A DNA stretch of 64,000 nucleotides, taken from positions 101,184 through 165,183 of the forward strand of contig NZ_BOOH01000052.1 in NCBI RefSeq assembly GCF_016863135.1. Direction: 5' to 3'. Shown in pieces: positions 46,314-52,764 of this stretch. The translations under genes were made by a program, and so were the position numbers. Below the pieces are notes generated by a model. It searched no databases and had not been told where the DNA came from. It worked only from the letters and a program-made list of their open reading frames with translations. Numbering within the stretch: the stretch's first letter is position 1; every line of letters starts with the position of its first letter. The DNA comes from Planobispora longispora (lineage in GTDB: Bacteria; Actinomycetota; Actinomycetes; Streptosporangiales; Streptosporangiaceae).

Positions 46314-46937
46314 ATGTCCCCATCATGGTTGAGGCGTTTCGGCGCGGTCTGCGGAGTCCTGCTGGGACTGTCCATCGGCGTGCCCGGGATCATCGAGGCG
46401 TTCACCGGTGAGACCGCCCTCACCAGCTTCGTCATCGGACTCGGGGCGGCCTTCGGCGTCCCCGCGGTGACCGCCTTCTACCTGCACCAGAGCGAGGCGG
46501 CCGGCCGCTTCGGCGCCGTGGCGTACGCGGTGAACCTCATCGGCCTCGCGCTGTTCACCGGGGTGGCGTTCGCGCTGAACCTGGTGATCTTCTTCCTGGC
46601 CGAGCCGGTCACCGCCGCCCTGCTCGCCGGCCCCACCAGGATCGCCGTGTTCGGCGGCATGGGGGTCTTCGTCGCCGGGACCGTCCTGTTCGGCGTGTCG
46701 ATGGTGCGCGCCCGGGTGTTCCCGCGCCCGGCCGCCTGGGGGTACATGGTCTCGCTCGTCGTCCTGACCGCGCTGGCGCCCCTGCCCGACACCCCGTTCA
46801 CCAGCATCGTGCACGTGGTCGTGTGCGGGGTGCTGGTCTGGATGTCGGCGTCGGTGTGGTCCGCGGCGGCGGCGCCGGCGGCGGGCGCGGTGCGGCCGGG
46901 CGTCCCGGCGGCTCCGGCGGGCGGTCGTCGGCCGTGA
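46314..46937 (+). CDS. Polytopic membrane protein, unknown function
   Basis: A 207-residue membrane protein with about six hydrophobic segments, among them FGAVCGVLLGLSIGVPGIIE, NLIGLALFTGVAFALNLVIF and SIVHVVVCGVLVWMSASVW. AAGGAG lies 8 bases before the ATG. No conserved polar motif or known family was recognised; it is roughly the size of DUF998-like or hypothetical integral membrane proteins of actinomycetes. It is divergent from the LAL regulator, the likely controller. A histidine kinase gene begins 95 bases later, apparently from its own promoter. Confidence 0.8.
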   Translation: MSPSWLRRFGAVCGVLLGLSIGVPGIIEAFTGETALTSFVIGLGAAFGVPAVTAFYLHQSEAAGRFGAVAYAVNLIGLALFTGVAFALNLVIFFLAEPVTAALLAGPTRIAVFGGMGVFVAGTVLFGVSMVRARVFPRPAAWGYMVSLVVLTALAPLPDTPFTSIVHVVVCGVLVWMSASVWSAAAAPAAGAVRPGVPAAPAGGRRP

Positions 46938-47020
46938 GGCGCCGGGCGCCCGGGCGGGGCGGCGTCCGGCCCGCCGGCCGCGGGGCCCCGCCCGCGGCCG
47001 GCCGCGCCGCCCGCCGGTCG

Positions 47021-47026
47021 TAGGCT
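47021..47026 (+). promoter_or_regulatory. Candidate -10 of a leaderless kinase transcript
   Basis: TAGGCT ends 6 bases before the GTG at 47033, the spacing expected if transcription starts at the G of that codon. No ribosome-binding site precedes it. Confidence 0.45.
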
Positions 47027-47032
47027 GGCGGC

Positions 47033-48190
47033 GTGTCCTCCATGCGGCCCCTGCCCTGGGTCTCTCCCGTGCTCTACGTGACGGTGCTGGCCGCCGGTCT
47101 GTACGCCGGGACGGCGGGGCTCGGCACCACCCACGCGGCGCCGTTCACCGGCGGCCTCGCCGCCCTGTTCGCGATCGACCTGCTGGAGCGGCGCCGCTAT
47201 CCCGCCGGCACCCCGCCCTGGCCGGCGGTCGCGTCGCTCTGCGCCCGCGTGGCCCTGTTCGCCGTGGTGGCGGCGGCCGACGGCTCGGGACTGTCGCGGG
47301 CGCTGTTCGTCCTGGTGCCGTTCACCGCCTGTTTCGCCTTCGGCCGTACGGTCGCCGTCGTCCTGGCGGCGGGGTGCGCGGGACTGGTCGTGGCGGGGTA
47401 CGAGCTGGGCCCCGGCCGCTGGTACACCGACGCGGAACAGGTCTCCGACCTGCTGATGTTCTGCGTGGGACTGGTCCTGGCCGTCGCGACGGCGGCCGCG
47501 GCCGCGCAGGAGCGGCGGGGCAGGACGCGGCTGGAGGAGTCCCACCGGCGGCTGGCCGCCTACTCCGCCCAGGTGGCCGAGCTGTCGGCGGCGGCCGAGC
47601 GCAACCGGGTCGCCCGGGACATCCACGACGACCTCGGCCACCACCTCACAGCCGTCGTCGTGCTGCTGGAGAAGGCCACGGCCTTCCGCGAGCGCGATCC
47701 CGGGCAGGCGCAGCGCGCGATCGACGACGCGCACCGCTCGGCCAGGCGCGCGCTGGACGACGTGCGGCACTCGGTCCGCACGCTGCGGGCCGACCCCGCC
47801 CCGTTCCGCCTCTCCACCGCGCTCGCCGACCTGGTGGACGGACAGGCCGACGACGGGCGGACGGCCGTCACGCTGGAGTTCACCGGCGACGAGAGCGGGT
47901 ACGGCCCCCCGGCGCTGACCACGCTCTACCGCGCGGCCCAGGAGGGCATCACCAACGCCCGGCGGCACGCGGACGCCGACCGGGTCCGGGTGGCCGTCGC
48001 CCTCGGCGAGACCGAGGCCCGCCTGACCGTCGCCGACGACGGCGCGGGCTTCCCGCCGGGACGCGAGGGATTCGGCCTGCTCGGCATGCGGGAGCGGGCC
48101 GAGCAGGTGGGAGGCCGGGTCGAGCTCGACAGCGGTCCCGGCGCCGGCACCCGCCTGACGGTCACCGTCCCCCGGGGCGGCACGCCATGA
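47033..48190 (+). CDS. NarL-type sensor histidine kinase
   Basis: A 385-residue membrane sensor kinase. Four to five transmembrane helices occupy residues 10-150 (for example VLYVTVLAAGLYAGTAGL and LFVLVPFTACFAFG). A dimerisation segment (EESHRRLAAYSAQVAELSAA) leads to the phosphoacceptor H198 in ARDIHDDLGHHLTAVVVLLE, the HisKA_3 motif. The ATPase domain has YRAAQEGITNARRHA (N-box), VADDGAGFPPG (G1) and GFGLLGMRERAEQVGG (G2). GTG 47033 fits a leaderless transcript; ATG 47042 is an alternative. Its stop overlaps the response regulator start (ATGA), giving a complete two-component system. The signal is unknown. Confidence 0.93.
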   Translation: MSSMRPLPWVSPVLYVTVLAAGLYAGTAGLGTTHAAPFTGGLAALFAIDLLERRRYPAGTPPWPAVASLCARVALFAVVAAADGSGLSRALFVLVPFTACFAFGRTVAVVLAAGCAGLVVAGYELGPGRWYTDAEQVSDLLMFCVGLVLAVATAAAAAQERRGRTRLEESHRRLAAYSAQVAELSAAAERNRVARDIHDDLGHHLTAVVVLLEKATAFRERDPGQAQRAIDDAHRSARRALDDVRHSVRTLRADPAPFRLSTALADLVDGQADDGRTAVTLEFTGDESGYGPPALTTLYRAAQEGITNARRHADADRVRVAVALGETEARLTVADDGAGFPPGREGFGLLGMRERAEQVGGRVELDSGPGAGTRLTVTVPRGGTP

Positions 48191-48957
48191 CGGACGCGCA
48201 GGTGAGCGTCCTGGTCGTCGACGACCAGGGGCTGATCCGCGAGAGCATCGCCTCCCTGCTCGGCATCCAGCCCGGGATCACGGTCCTGGGGACGGCGGCC
48301 GACGGCCGCGACGCGGTCGACAAGGCGGTGGAGCTCGGGCCGGACGTGATCCTCATGGACGTCCGCATGCCCGGGATGGACGGGGTCCGGGCCACCGCGG
48401 AGCTGCGGCGCCGCGCCCCGGCCTGCCGGGTGGTCATGCTGACGACCTTCGACGACGAGGAGTACGTCGTGGAGGCGCTGCGGGCGGGCGCGGCCGGGTA
48501 CCTGCTGAAGGACCTGCCGGCCCGGGAGCTCGCGGCGGCGGTGCGGCTCGCGCACGCCGGCGTCGTGCAGTTCGACCCGGCGGCGGCCGCCCGCCTGACG
48601 GCCGCGCTCACCCGTCCCGGTCGCGTGAACCCCGCGGGCCCTACGGGCTCCGCGAGTTCTGCCGATCCCGTGAACCCCGCGGGCCTGACGGGCTCCGTGA
48701 GCTCCGCGGGTCCCGGCGGCTCCGAGGGCCCCGCCGTCCCGGGGCCGCCCGGCGACCGGGCGGACCTGGGGCTGACCGGCCGCGAGATCGAGGTGCTCCG
48801 GCTGGTCGCGCGGGGCTCGACCAACCGGGAGATCGCCGAGCGCCTCTACCTCAGCGAGGGCACCGTCAAGAACCACATCTCCCGCATCCTCGGCAGGCTC
48901 GGATTGCGCGACCGCACGCAGGCGGCGATCTACGCCCGCGACAGGGGCCTGTTGTGA
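48187..48957 (+). CDS. NarL/LuxR-type response regulator
   Basis: A 256-residue regulator. The receiver domain contains the acidic pair in SVLVVDDQGLIRE, phosphoacceptor D58 in VILMDVRMPGMDG, the Thr in VVMLTTFDDEEY and the Lys in GYLLKDLPA. A linker with two 15-residue repeats (VNPAGxTGS-SSA) joins it to the LuxR HTH: GLTGREIEVLRLVARGSTNR and LSEGTVKNHISRILGRLG. The linker is longer than in typical NarL-like proteins, which is due to the repeat. It is coupled to the preceding kinase by a 4-base overlap. Target genes are unknown. Confidence 0.93.
   Translation: MTDAQVSVLVVDDQGLIRESIASLLGIQPGITVLGTAADGRDAVDKAVELGPDVILMDVRMPGMDGVRATAELRRRAPACRVVMLTTFDDEEYVVEALRAGAAGYLLKDLPARELAAAVRLAHAGVVQFDPAAAARLTAALTRPGRVNPAGPTGSASSADPVNPAGLTGSVSSAGPGGSEGPAVPGPPGDRADLGLTGREIEVLRLVARGSTNREIAERLYLSEGTVKNHISRILGRLGLRDRTQAAIYARDRGLL
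48625..48714 (+). repeat. 45-bp in-frame repeat in the response regulator linker
   Basis: Two units (48625-48669 and 48670-48714) encode VNPAGPTGSASSADP and VNPAGLTGSVSSAGP between the receiver and HTH domains. Confidence 0.88.
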
Positions 48958-49011
48958 GACCCGCGTGACGCCCGGGCCGGACGGCGGTGCGTGACGGAGG
49001 GCGGCCCGGAT

Positions 49012-49647
49012 TCAGCGGCCGTCTCCGGCGCGACGCTCCGCCAGGTTGACCAGCGCCAGTATGTGGGCCACGAGGGTGAAGGGAACCCCGAAGGCCGGGA
49101 TGAGGCTCATCGGCAGCGCGGCCATCAGGTCGGTGCCGACGTCCCCGTACAGGACGCCGGCCGGGCTGTCGGAGTGCAGGACGCCGAGTGTCACGGCGGT
49201 GACGAGATCGGCGATCCCCAGTGCGGTCCAGGCCACGTAGAGGCGGTCGGAACGCCCGATCACGAACAACGCGACCAGCGGCGCCGTGAGCCCGATCGCC
49301 ACGTCGCCCAGCCCGGCCGGGACGGCGAAGCCGCCGGGCAGGGCGTGCACGGCCGTGAGCGCCAGGAACGCCAGACCGGCGATCCGCGAGGTCTGCAGAA
49401 GGGTGAGGAAGCGCAGGTCGAGACGGCCGGCCCAGGCGCGGAACCGGGGTGAGCCGAGCGCGAGCGCGAGCGCCGCCAGCGGCGGGAGACCGGCGGCGAG
49501 ACCGATCGCCACCGGCGGTGCGCCCGGGGCGGTCCGGAACGCGCCCAGCGCGCCGGCGCCGAGCGCTGCGGCGAACCACGCGATCGAGAGGGCCGCGGCC
49601 GGGGTCATCGGTGAGCGGGGCGAGCGGGCGAGTGATGGGACGCTCAT
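49012..49647 (-). CDS. Integral membrane protein divergent from HxlR
   Basis: A 211-residue membrane protein with six hydrophobic stretches, among them AAALSIAWFAAALGAGALGA, GLAFLALTAVHALPGGFAVP and FTLVAHILALVNLAERR. The interior GLGDVAIGLTAPLVALFVIG segment with a single Asp is notable. No enzyme motif is seen and I do not recognise the family. It starts at ATG 49647 with GGAAG four bases upstream, and its promoter overlaps the HxlR-type operator at 49664-49688. Regulation by the HxlR protein, possibly in response to an electrophile, is inferred from the divergent arrangement. Confidence 0.82.
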   Translation of the reverse strand: MSVPSLARSPRSPMTPAAALSIAWFAAALGAGALGAFRTAPGAPPVAIGLAAGLPPLAALALALGSPRFRAWAGRLDLRFLTLLQTSRIAGLAFLALTAVHALPGGFAVPAGLGDVAIGLTAPLVALFVIGRSDRLYVAWTALGIADLVTAVTLGVLHSDSPAGVLYGDVGTDLMAALPMSLIPAFGVPFTLVAHILALVNLAERRAGDGR

Positions 49648-49663
49648 CGGACTTCCACCTCCG

Positions 49664-49688
49664 TGTCACTTGCGTTTTGAAAGTGACA
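49664..49688. promoter_or_regulatory. HxlR operator in the divergent promoter
   Basis: TGTCACTT (49664-49671) and AAGTGACA (49681-49688) are a perfect 8-bp inverted repeat with a 9-base AT-rich spacer. Its right arm overlaps the -35 box of the HxlR gene. Confidence 0.7.
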
Positions 49689-49710
49689 ATAAACAGGTGA
49701 CTTGTATAAT
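49683..49710 (+). promoter_or_regulatory. Promoter of the HxlR gene
   Basis: GTGACA (49683-49688) and a perfect TATAAT (49705-49710) are separated by 16 bases. The start codon is 22 bases downstream of the -10 box, with AGGAGGTGG between them. Confidence 0.75.
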
Positions 49711-49731
49711 GCAAGCGACAAGGAGGTGGAG

Positions 49732-50085
49732 ATGTCCCCGTCCCGCAACACGCCCCCGCGTTCGGACTGCGCCATCGCCGGCACGCTGGACGTGGTGGGT
49801 GACAGGTGGTCGCTGCTCATCGTGCGCGACCTGCTGTTCCACGGTGAGCTGCGCTTCGCGGACCTGGTGGCCTCGGCGGAGGGCATGCCGACGAACACGC
49901 TCTCCGACCGGCTGCGGCGGCTGGAGGAGAGCGGCGTCCTCGTGCGCGAGCCGTACAGCGACCGGCCGGTGCGCCACCGGTACCGGCTGACCGAGCGGGG
50001 CCGGGGGCTCGCCCCGGTCCTCGACGCCATGGCCGCCTGGGGGGTCACTCACCTGCCCGGCACGCGCAGGCTGGGGGAGCGGTGA
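49732..50085 (+). CDS. HxlR/MarR-type winged-helix regulator
   Basis: A 117-residue regulator. It has the HxlR N-terminal Cys pattern (RSDCAIAGTLDVVGDRWSLL) in which the single cysteine is the usual redox or electrophile sensor, then LRFADLVASAEGMPTNTLSD and RLEESGVLVREPYSDRPVRH, and YRLTERGRGLAPV. AGGAGGTGGAG precedes the ATG at 49732. It is divergent from a membrane protein with a shared dyad at 49664-49688, so it most likely represses both genes. The signal may be a reactive electrophile or hydroperoxide, by analogy with other members. Confidence 0.9.
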   Translation: MSPSRNTPPRSDCAIAGTLDVVGDRWSLLIVRDLLFHGELRFADLVASAEGMPTNTLSDRLRRLEESGVLVREPYSDRPVRHRYRLTERGRGLAPVLDAMAAWGVTHLPGTRRLGER

Positions 50086-50121
50086 CGCCCCGCCGGGTCA
50101 GCCGATCACCGGCGCGCGGCG

Positions 50122-50146
50122 GCCGGGCGGTCAGGGGACGCCCGGC
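50122..50146. terminator. Hairpin between HxlR and AroK-like genes
   Basis: GCCGGGCG (50122-50129) and CGCCCGGC (50139-50146) form a perfect 8-bp stem with a 9-base loop between convergent genes. Confidence 0.65.
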
Positions 50147-50155
50147 ACACGCCGC

Positions 50156-50713
50156 TCAGTGCGCGGAGACCTCGCGACCGCCGCCGAGCAGGTCGAGTAC
50201 GGCCTGCGCCACGTCCTTCTTGGACATGGCGGGCCGCTCGAAGCGCATGTCGGCCACCTCGGCGAACGCCGCCGCGCGCCGCTCGCGCAGTTCGATCGCC
50301 AGATCCAGCGGTTCCTTGCCGAAGCGGGGCCGGTGGGGCCTGGCCGCGATCTTCTCCGCGGTGAACGCGGGCGAGGCGTCCAGCCAGACGACCAGCGCCG
50401 GTCGCATCGCGGCGCGGCACCCGGGGTCGTCGAGCACGCTGGCCGCCGCGGCGATCACCGGCGCGGGCCGGTCGGCGAGCGACTCCTTCAGGTGGAGGGC
50501 CTCGCGGTCGTGGAGCACCGTGGCGCCCTCGCGTTCCGCGATCTCGGCGGCCGTGAGGCCGTAACGTTCCTCGATCCACTCGTCGCTGTCACGCACCGGC
50601 CGGTCGAGGGCCTTGCCGAGGATGCGCGACACGCTGGTCTTGCCCGCTCCCATCAAGCCGATCACGACGATCGGGGTCTCATCCGTCAGAACGATCGGCC
50701 TCTCAGCCGGCAT
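50156..50713 (-). CDS. Shikimate-kinase-family P-loop kinase
   Basis: A 185-residue P-loop kinase with the shikimate kinase fold. Walker A is VVIGLMGAGKTSVSRILG, followed by the nucleotide-monophosphate-kinase-type acid DSDEWIEERYG and AEIAEREG. The conserved GGG of shikimate kinases, expected near residue 90, is replaced by AAAAS (APVIAAAASVLDD), and the lid/ATP region RPHRPRFGKEPLDLAIELRE is similar but not identical. It is therefore probably a paralogue with another substrate, and not the housekeeping AroK. It stands alone near convergent HxlR; no aromatic-pathway gene is nearby. Substrate unknown. Confidence 0.83.
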   Translation of the reverse strand: MPAERPIVLTDETPIVVIGLMGAGKTSVSRILGKALDRPVRDSDEWIEERYGLTAAEIAEREGATVLHDREALHLKESLADRPAPVIAAAASVLDDPGCRAAMRPALVVWLDASPAFTAEKIAARPHRPRFGKEPLDLAIELRERRAAAFAEVADMRFERPAMSKKDVAQAVLDLLGGGREVSAH

Positions 50714-50807
50714 GGCGCCACCTCCCGCGATCCGCGTACCAGAGCACCGGACCCCTGCCCGGGAGGAACGCGTTCTACCGGATCATCCCGCCGGATCGCC
50801 GTCCCGC

Positions 50808-50843
50808 GCGGGCGGGGCGGCCGCCGTCGGCCGCCCCGCCCGC
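50808..50843 (-). terminator. 16-bp perfect hairpin after the ABC operon
   Basis: GCGGGCGGGGCGGCCG (50808-50823) and CGGCCGCCCCGCCCGC (50828-50843) pair perfectly around a CCGT loop, 22 bases after the last ABC gene's stop. Confidence 0.85.
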
Positions 50844-50865
50844 GGGGCCGTACGGCCCGGGCCGG

Positions 50866-52764
50866 CTACCCGCGCGTCTCCGGGCGTCCGGTGACGCGGC
50901 CCCCGCCCGGGGCGGAGCCGTGCCCCGCGCCCTGGGCGGAGATGCTGTCGAGCCACGCCCGGTGCAGGCTCGCGAACCGGCCCGAGCGGGCGATGAGCCG
51001 GTCGGGCGGGCCGTCCTCCACGATGCGGCCGCCGTCCATGACCAGCACCCGGTCGGCGATCTCGACGGTCGAGAGCCGGTGGGCGATGATCAGGGCGGTC
51101 CGGTCCGCGAGGACCGTCCGCATGGCCCGCTGCACCAGGCGCTCGCCGGGGACGTCCAGGCTGGAGGTCGCCTCGTCGAGGATCAGCACGGCGGGATCGG
51201 CGAGGAACGCCCGGGCGAACGCCACCAGCTGCCGCTGGCCCGCCGACAGCCGGCCGCCCTGCTTGCCGACCTGGGTGTCGTAGCCCTCGGGGAGCGCCGA
51301 GACGAACTCGTGGGCGCCGACCGCGCGGGCGGCGCCGACGACCTCGTCCATGGTCGCGCCGGGCCGGCCGAACCTGACGTTGTCCGCGACCGAGCCGGTG
51401 AACAGGAAGTTCTCCTGCGTCACCAGGACCACCGCCTCGCGCAGCGTGTCCTCGGCGAGGTCGCGCAGGTCGGTCCCGTCCAGCAGGACGCGGCCGGAGA
51501 CCGGGTCGTAGAACCGGGCGACCAGCTTGGCCAGCGTCGTCTTGCCCGCGCCGGTGGCGCCCACCAGCGCCACGACCTGCCCCGCCGGGACCGTCAGGTC
51601 CAGCCGGGGCAGCACCGGGGTGCCGTCCAGGTAGGAGAACTCCACCCCCTCGAAACGCACCTTCCCCCGCGGCCGCTCCAGCGGCACCGGATCGCGCGGC
51701 TCGGCGACCGCGGGCCGCTCCTCCAGCACGCCGGAGAGCTTCTCCAGCGCCGCACCGGCCGACTGGAAGGTGTTGTAGAACTGGCTGATCTCCTGCATCG
51801 GCTCGTAGAACTGGCGCAGGTAGAGCAGGAACGCGGCGAGCACGCCCACCGTCACCTCGTCGCCGATGGCCAGCCACCCGCCGTAGAGCAGGACGGCGGC
51901 GACCGTCACGTTCCCGATCAGTTTGACGCCCGGCATGAAGAGCGCGATCAGTCGCATGCTCCGCACGTTGGCGTCCCGGTAGTCGGCGTTGAGCCGGGAG
52001 AAGATCTCCTGGTTGCGTCGCTCGCCGCGGAACGCCTGGACCGCGCGCATCCCGGTCATCGACTCCACGAAGTGCACGATCACCAGCGCCACGGTCTCCC
52101 GGGTCCGGCGGTAGGCGATGCTCGACTGCCGCCGGAACCAGCGGGTGAACAGCAGCAGCACCGGCAGCGGCAGCAGCGCGACGAGACCGAGGTGGACGTC
52201 CAGGACGAGCAGCAGGACCGCGGTGCCGGTCAGCGTCAGCACGGCGGTGACGAGGCTGTCGAAGCCCGACTGGAGCATCTCGGAGATGGCGTCGATGTCG
52301 GAGGTGAGGCGGGACACGACCCGGCCCGAGGTGTAGTCCTCGTGGAAGGAGAGCGACAGCCGCTGGAAGTGGCGGAAGACCCGCCGCCGCAGCTCCAGGA
52401 TGATGCCCTGGCCGATCCGGCCGGCCATCTTCAGGAACGCCTGCCGGGTCACCGCCTGGGTCACCGCCGCCGTCAGCACCGCGGCGACGACCGCCAGCAG
52501 CGTGCCCGGTCCCTCGCCCGCCCGCATCGGCGGGATGCCGGTGTCGATGCCCACCTTGACGAGGAAGGGGATGGCCAGGGAGGCGGCGTTGCAGACGACG
52601 ATGACCGCGATGAGCAGGACGATCTGGGAGCGGTACGGCCGCAGCAGGTCGGCCAGGAGCCGCCGGGAGCGGTTGCGCAGGACGAACGACACCTGCTCCG
52701 GGACCTCGTCCTGCTGCTCGGCGGCCACGCCGCGCCAGTCCCGCGTGGTGGTCTGCCCGCTCAT
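50866..52764 (-). CDS. ABC exporter half-transporter with canonical ATP site
   Basis: A 632-residue fusion of transmembrane and nucleotide-binding domains. Six transmembrane helices lie at residues 45-320 (LLIAVIVVCNAASLAIPFLV and following). The NBD shows Walker A VVALVGATGAGKTTLAKLVA, signature GGRLSAGQRQLVAFARAFL and Walker B VLILDEATSSLD with the catalytic Glu. It overlaps the upstream exporter gene by 4 bases. The pair is a heterodimeric type IV exporter of lipids, peptides or drugs; the substrate is unknown. The consensus ATP site uses this subunit's Walker B glutamate. Confidence 0.94.
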   Translation of the reverse strand: MSGQTTTRDWRGVAAEQQDEVPEQVSFVLRNRSRRLLADLLRPYRSQIVLLIAVIVVCNAASLAIPFLVKVGIDTGIPPMRAGEGPGTLLAVVAAVLTAAVTQAVTRQAFLKMAGRIGQGIILELRRRVFRHFQRLSLSFHEDYTSGRVVSRLTSDIDAISEMLQSGFDSLVTAVLTLTGTAVLLLVLDVHLGLVALLPLPVLLLFTRWFRRQSSIAYRRTRETVALVIVHFVESMTGMRAVQAFRGERRNQEIFSRLNADYRDANVRSMRLIALFMPGVKLIGNVTVAAVLLYGGWLAIGDEVTVGVLAAFLLYLRQFYEPMQEISQFYNTFQSAGAALEKLSGVLEERPAVAEPRDPVPLERPRGKVRFEGVEFSYLDGTPVLPRLDLTVPAGQVVALVGATGAGKTTLAKLVARFYDPVSGRVLLDGTDLRDLAEDTLREAVVLVTQENFLFTGSVADNVRFGRPGATMDEVVGAARAVGAHEFVSALPEGYDTQVGKQGGRLSAGQRQLVAFARAFLADPAVLILDEATSSLDVPGERLVQRAMRTVLADRTALIIAHRLSTVEIADRVLVMDGGRIVEDGPPDRLIARSGRFASLHRAWLDSISAQGAGHGSAPGGGRVTGRPETRG

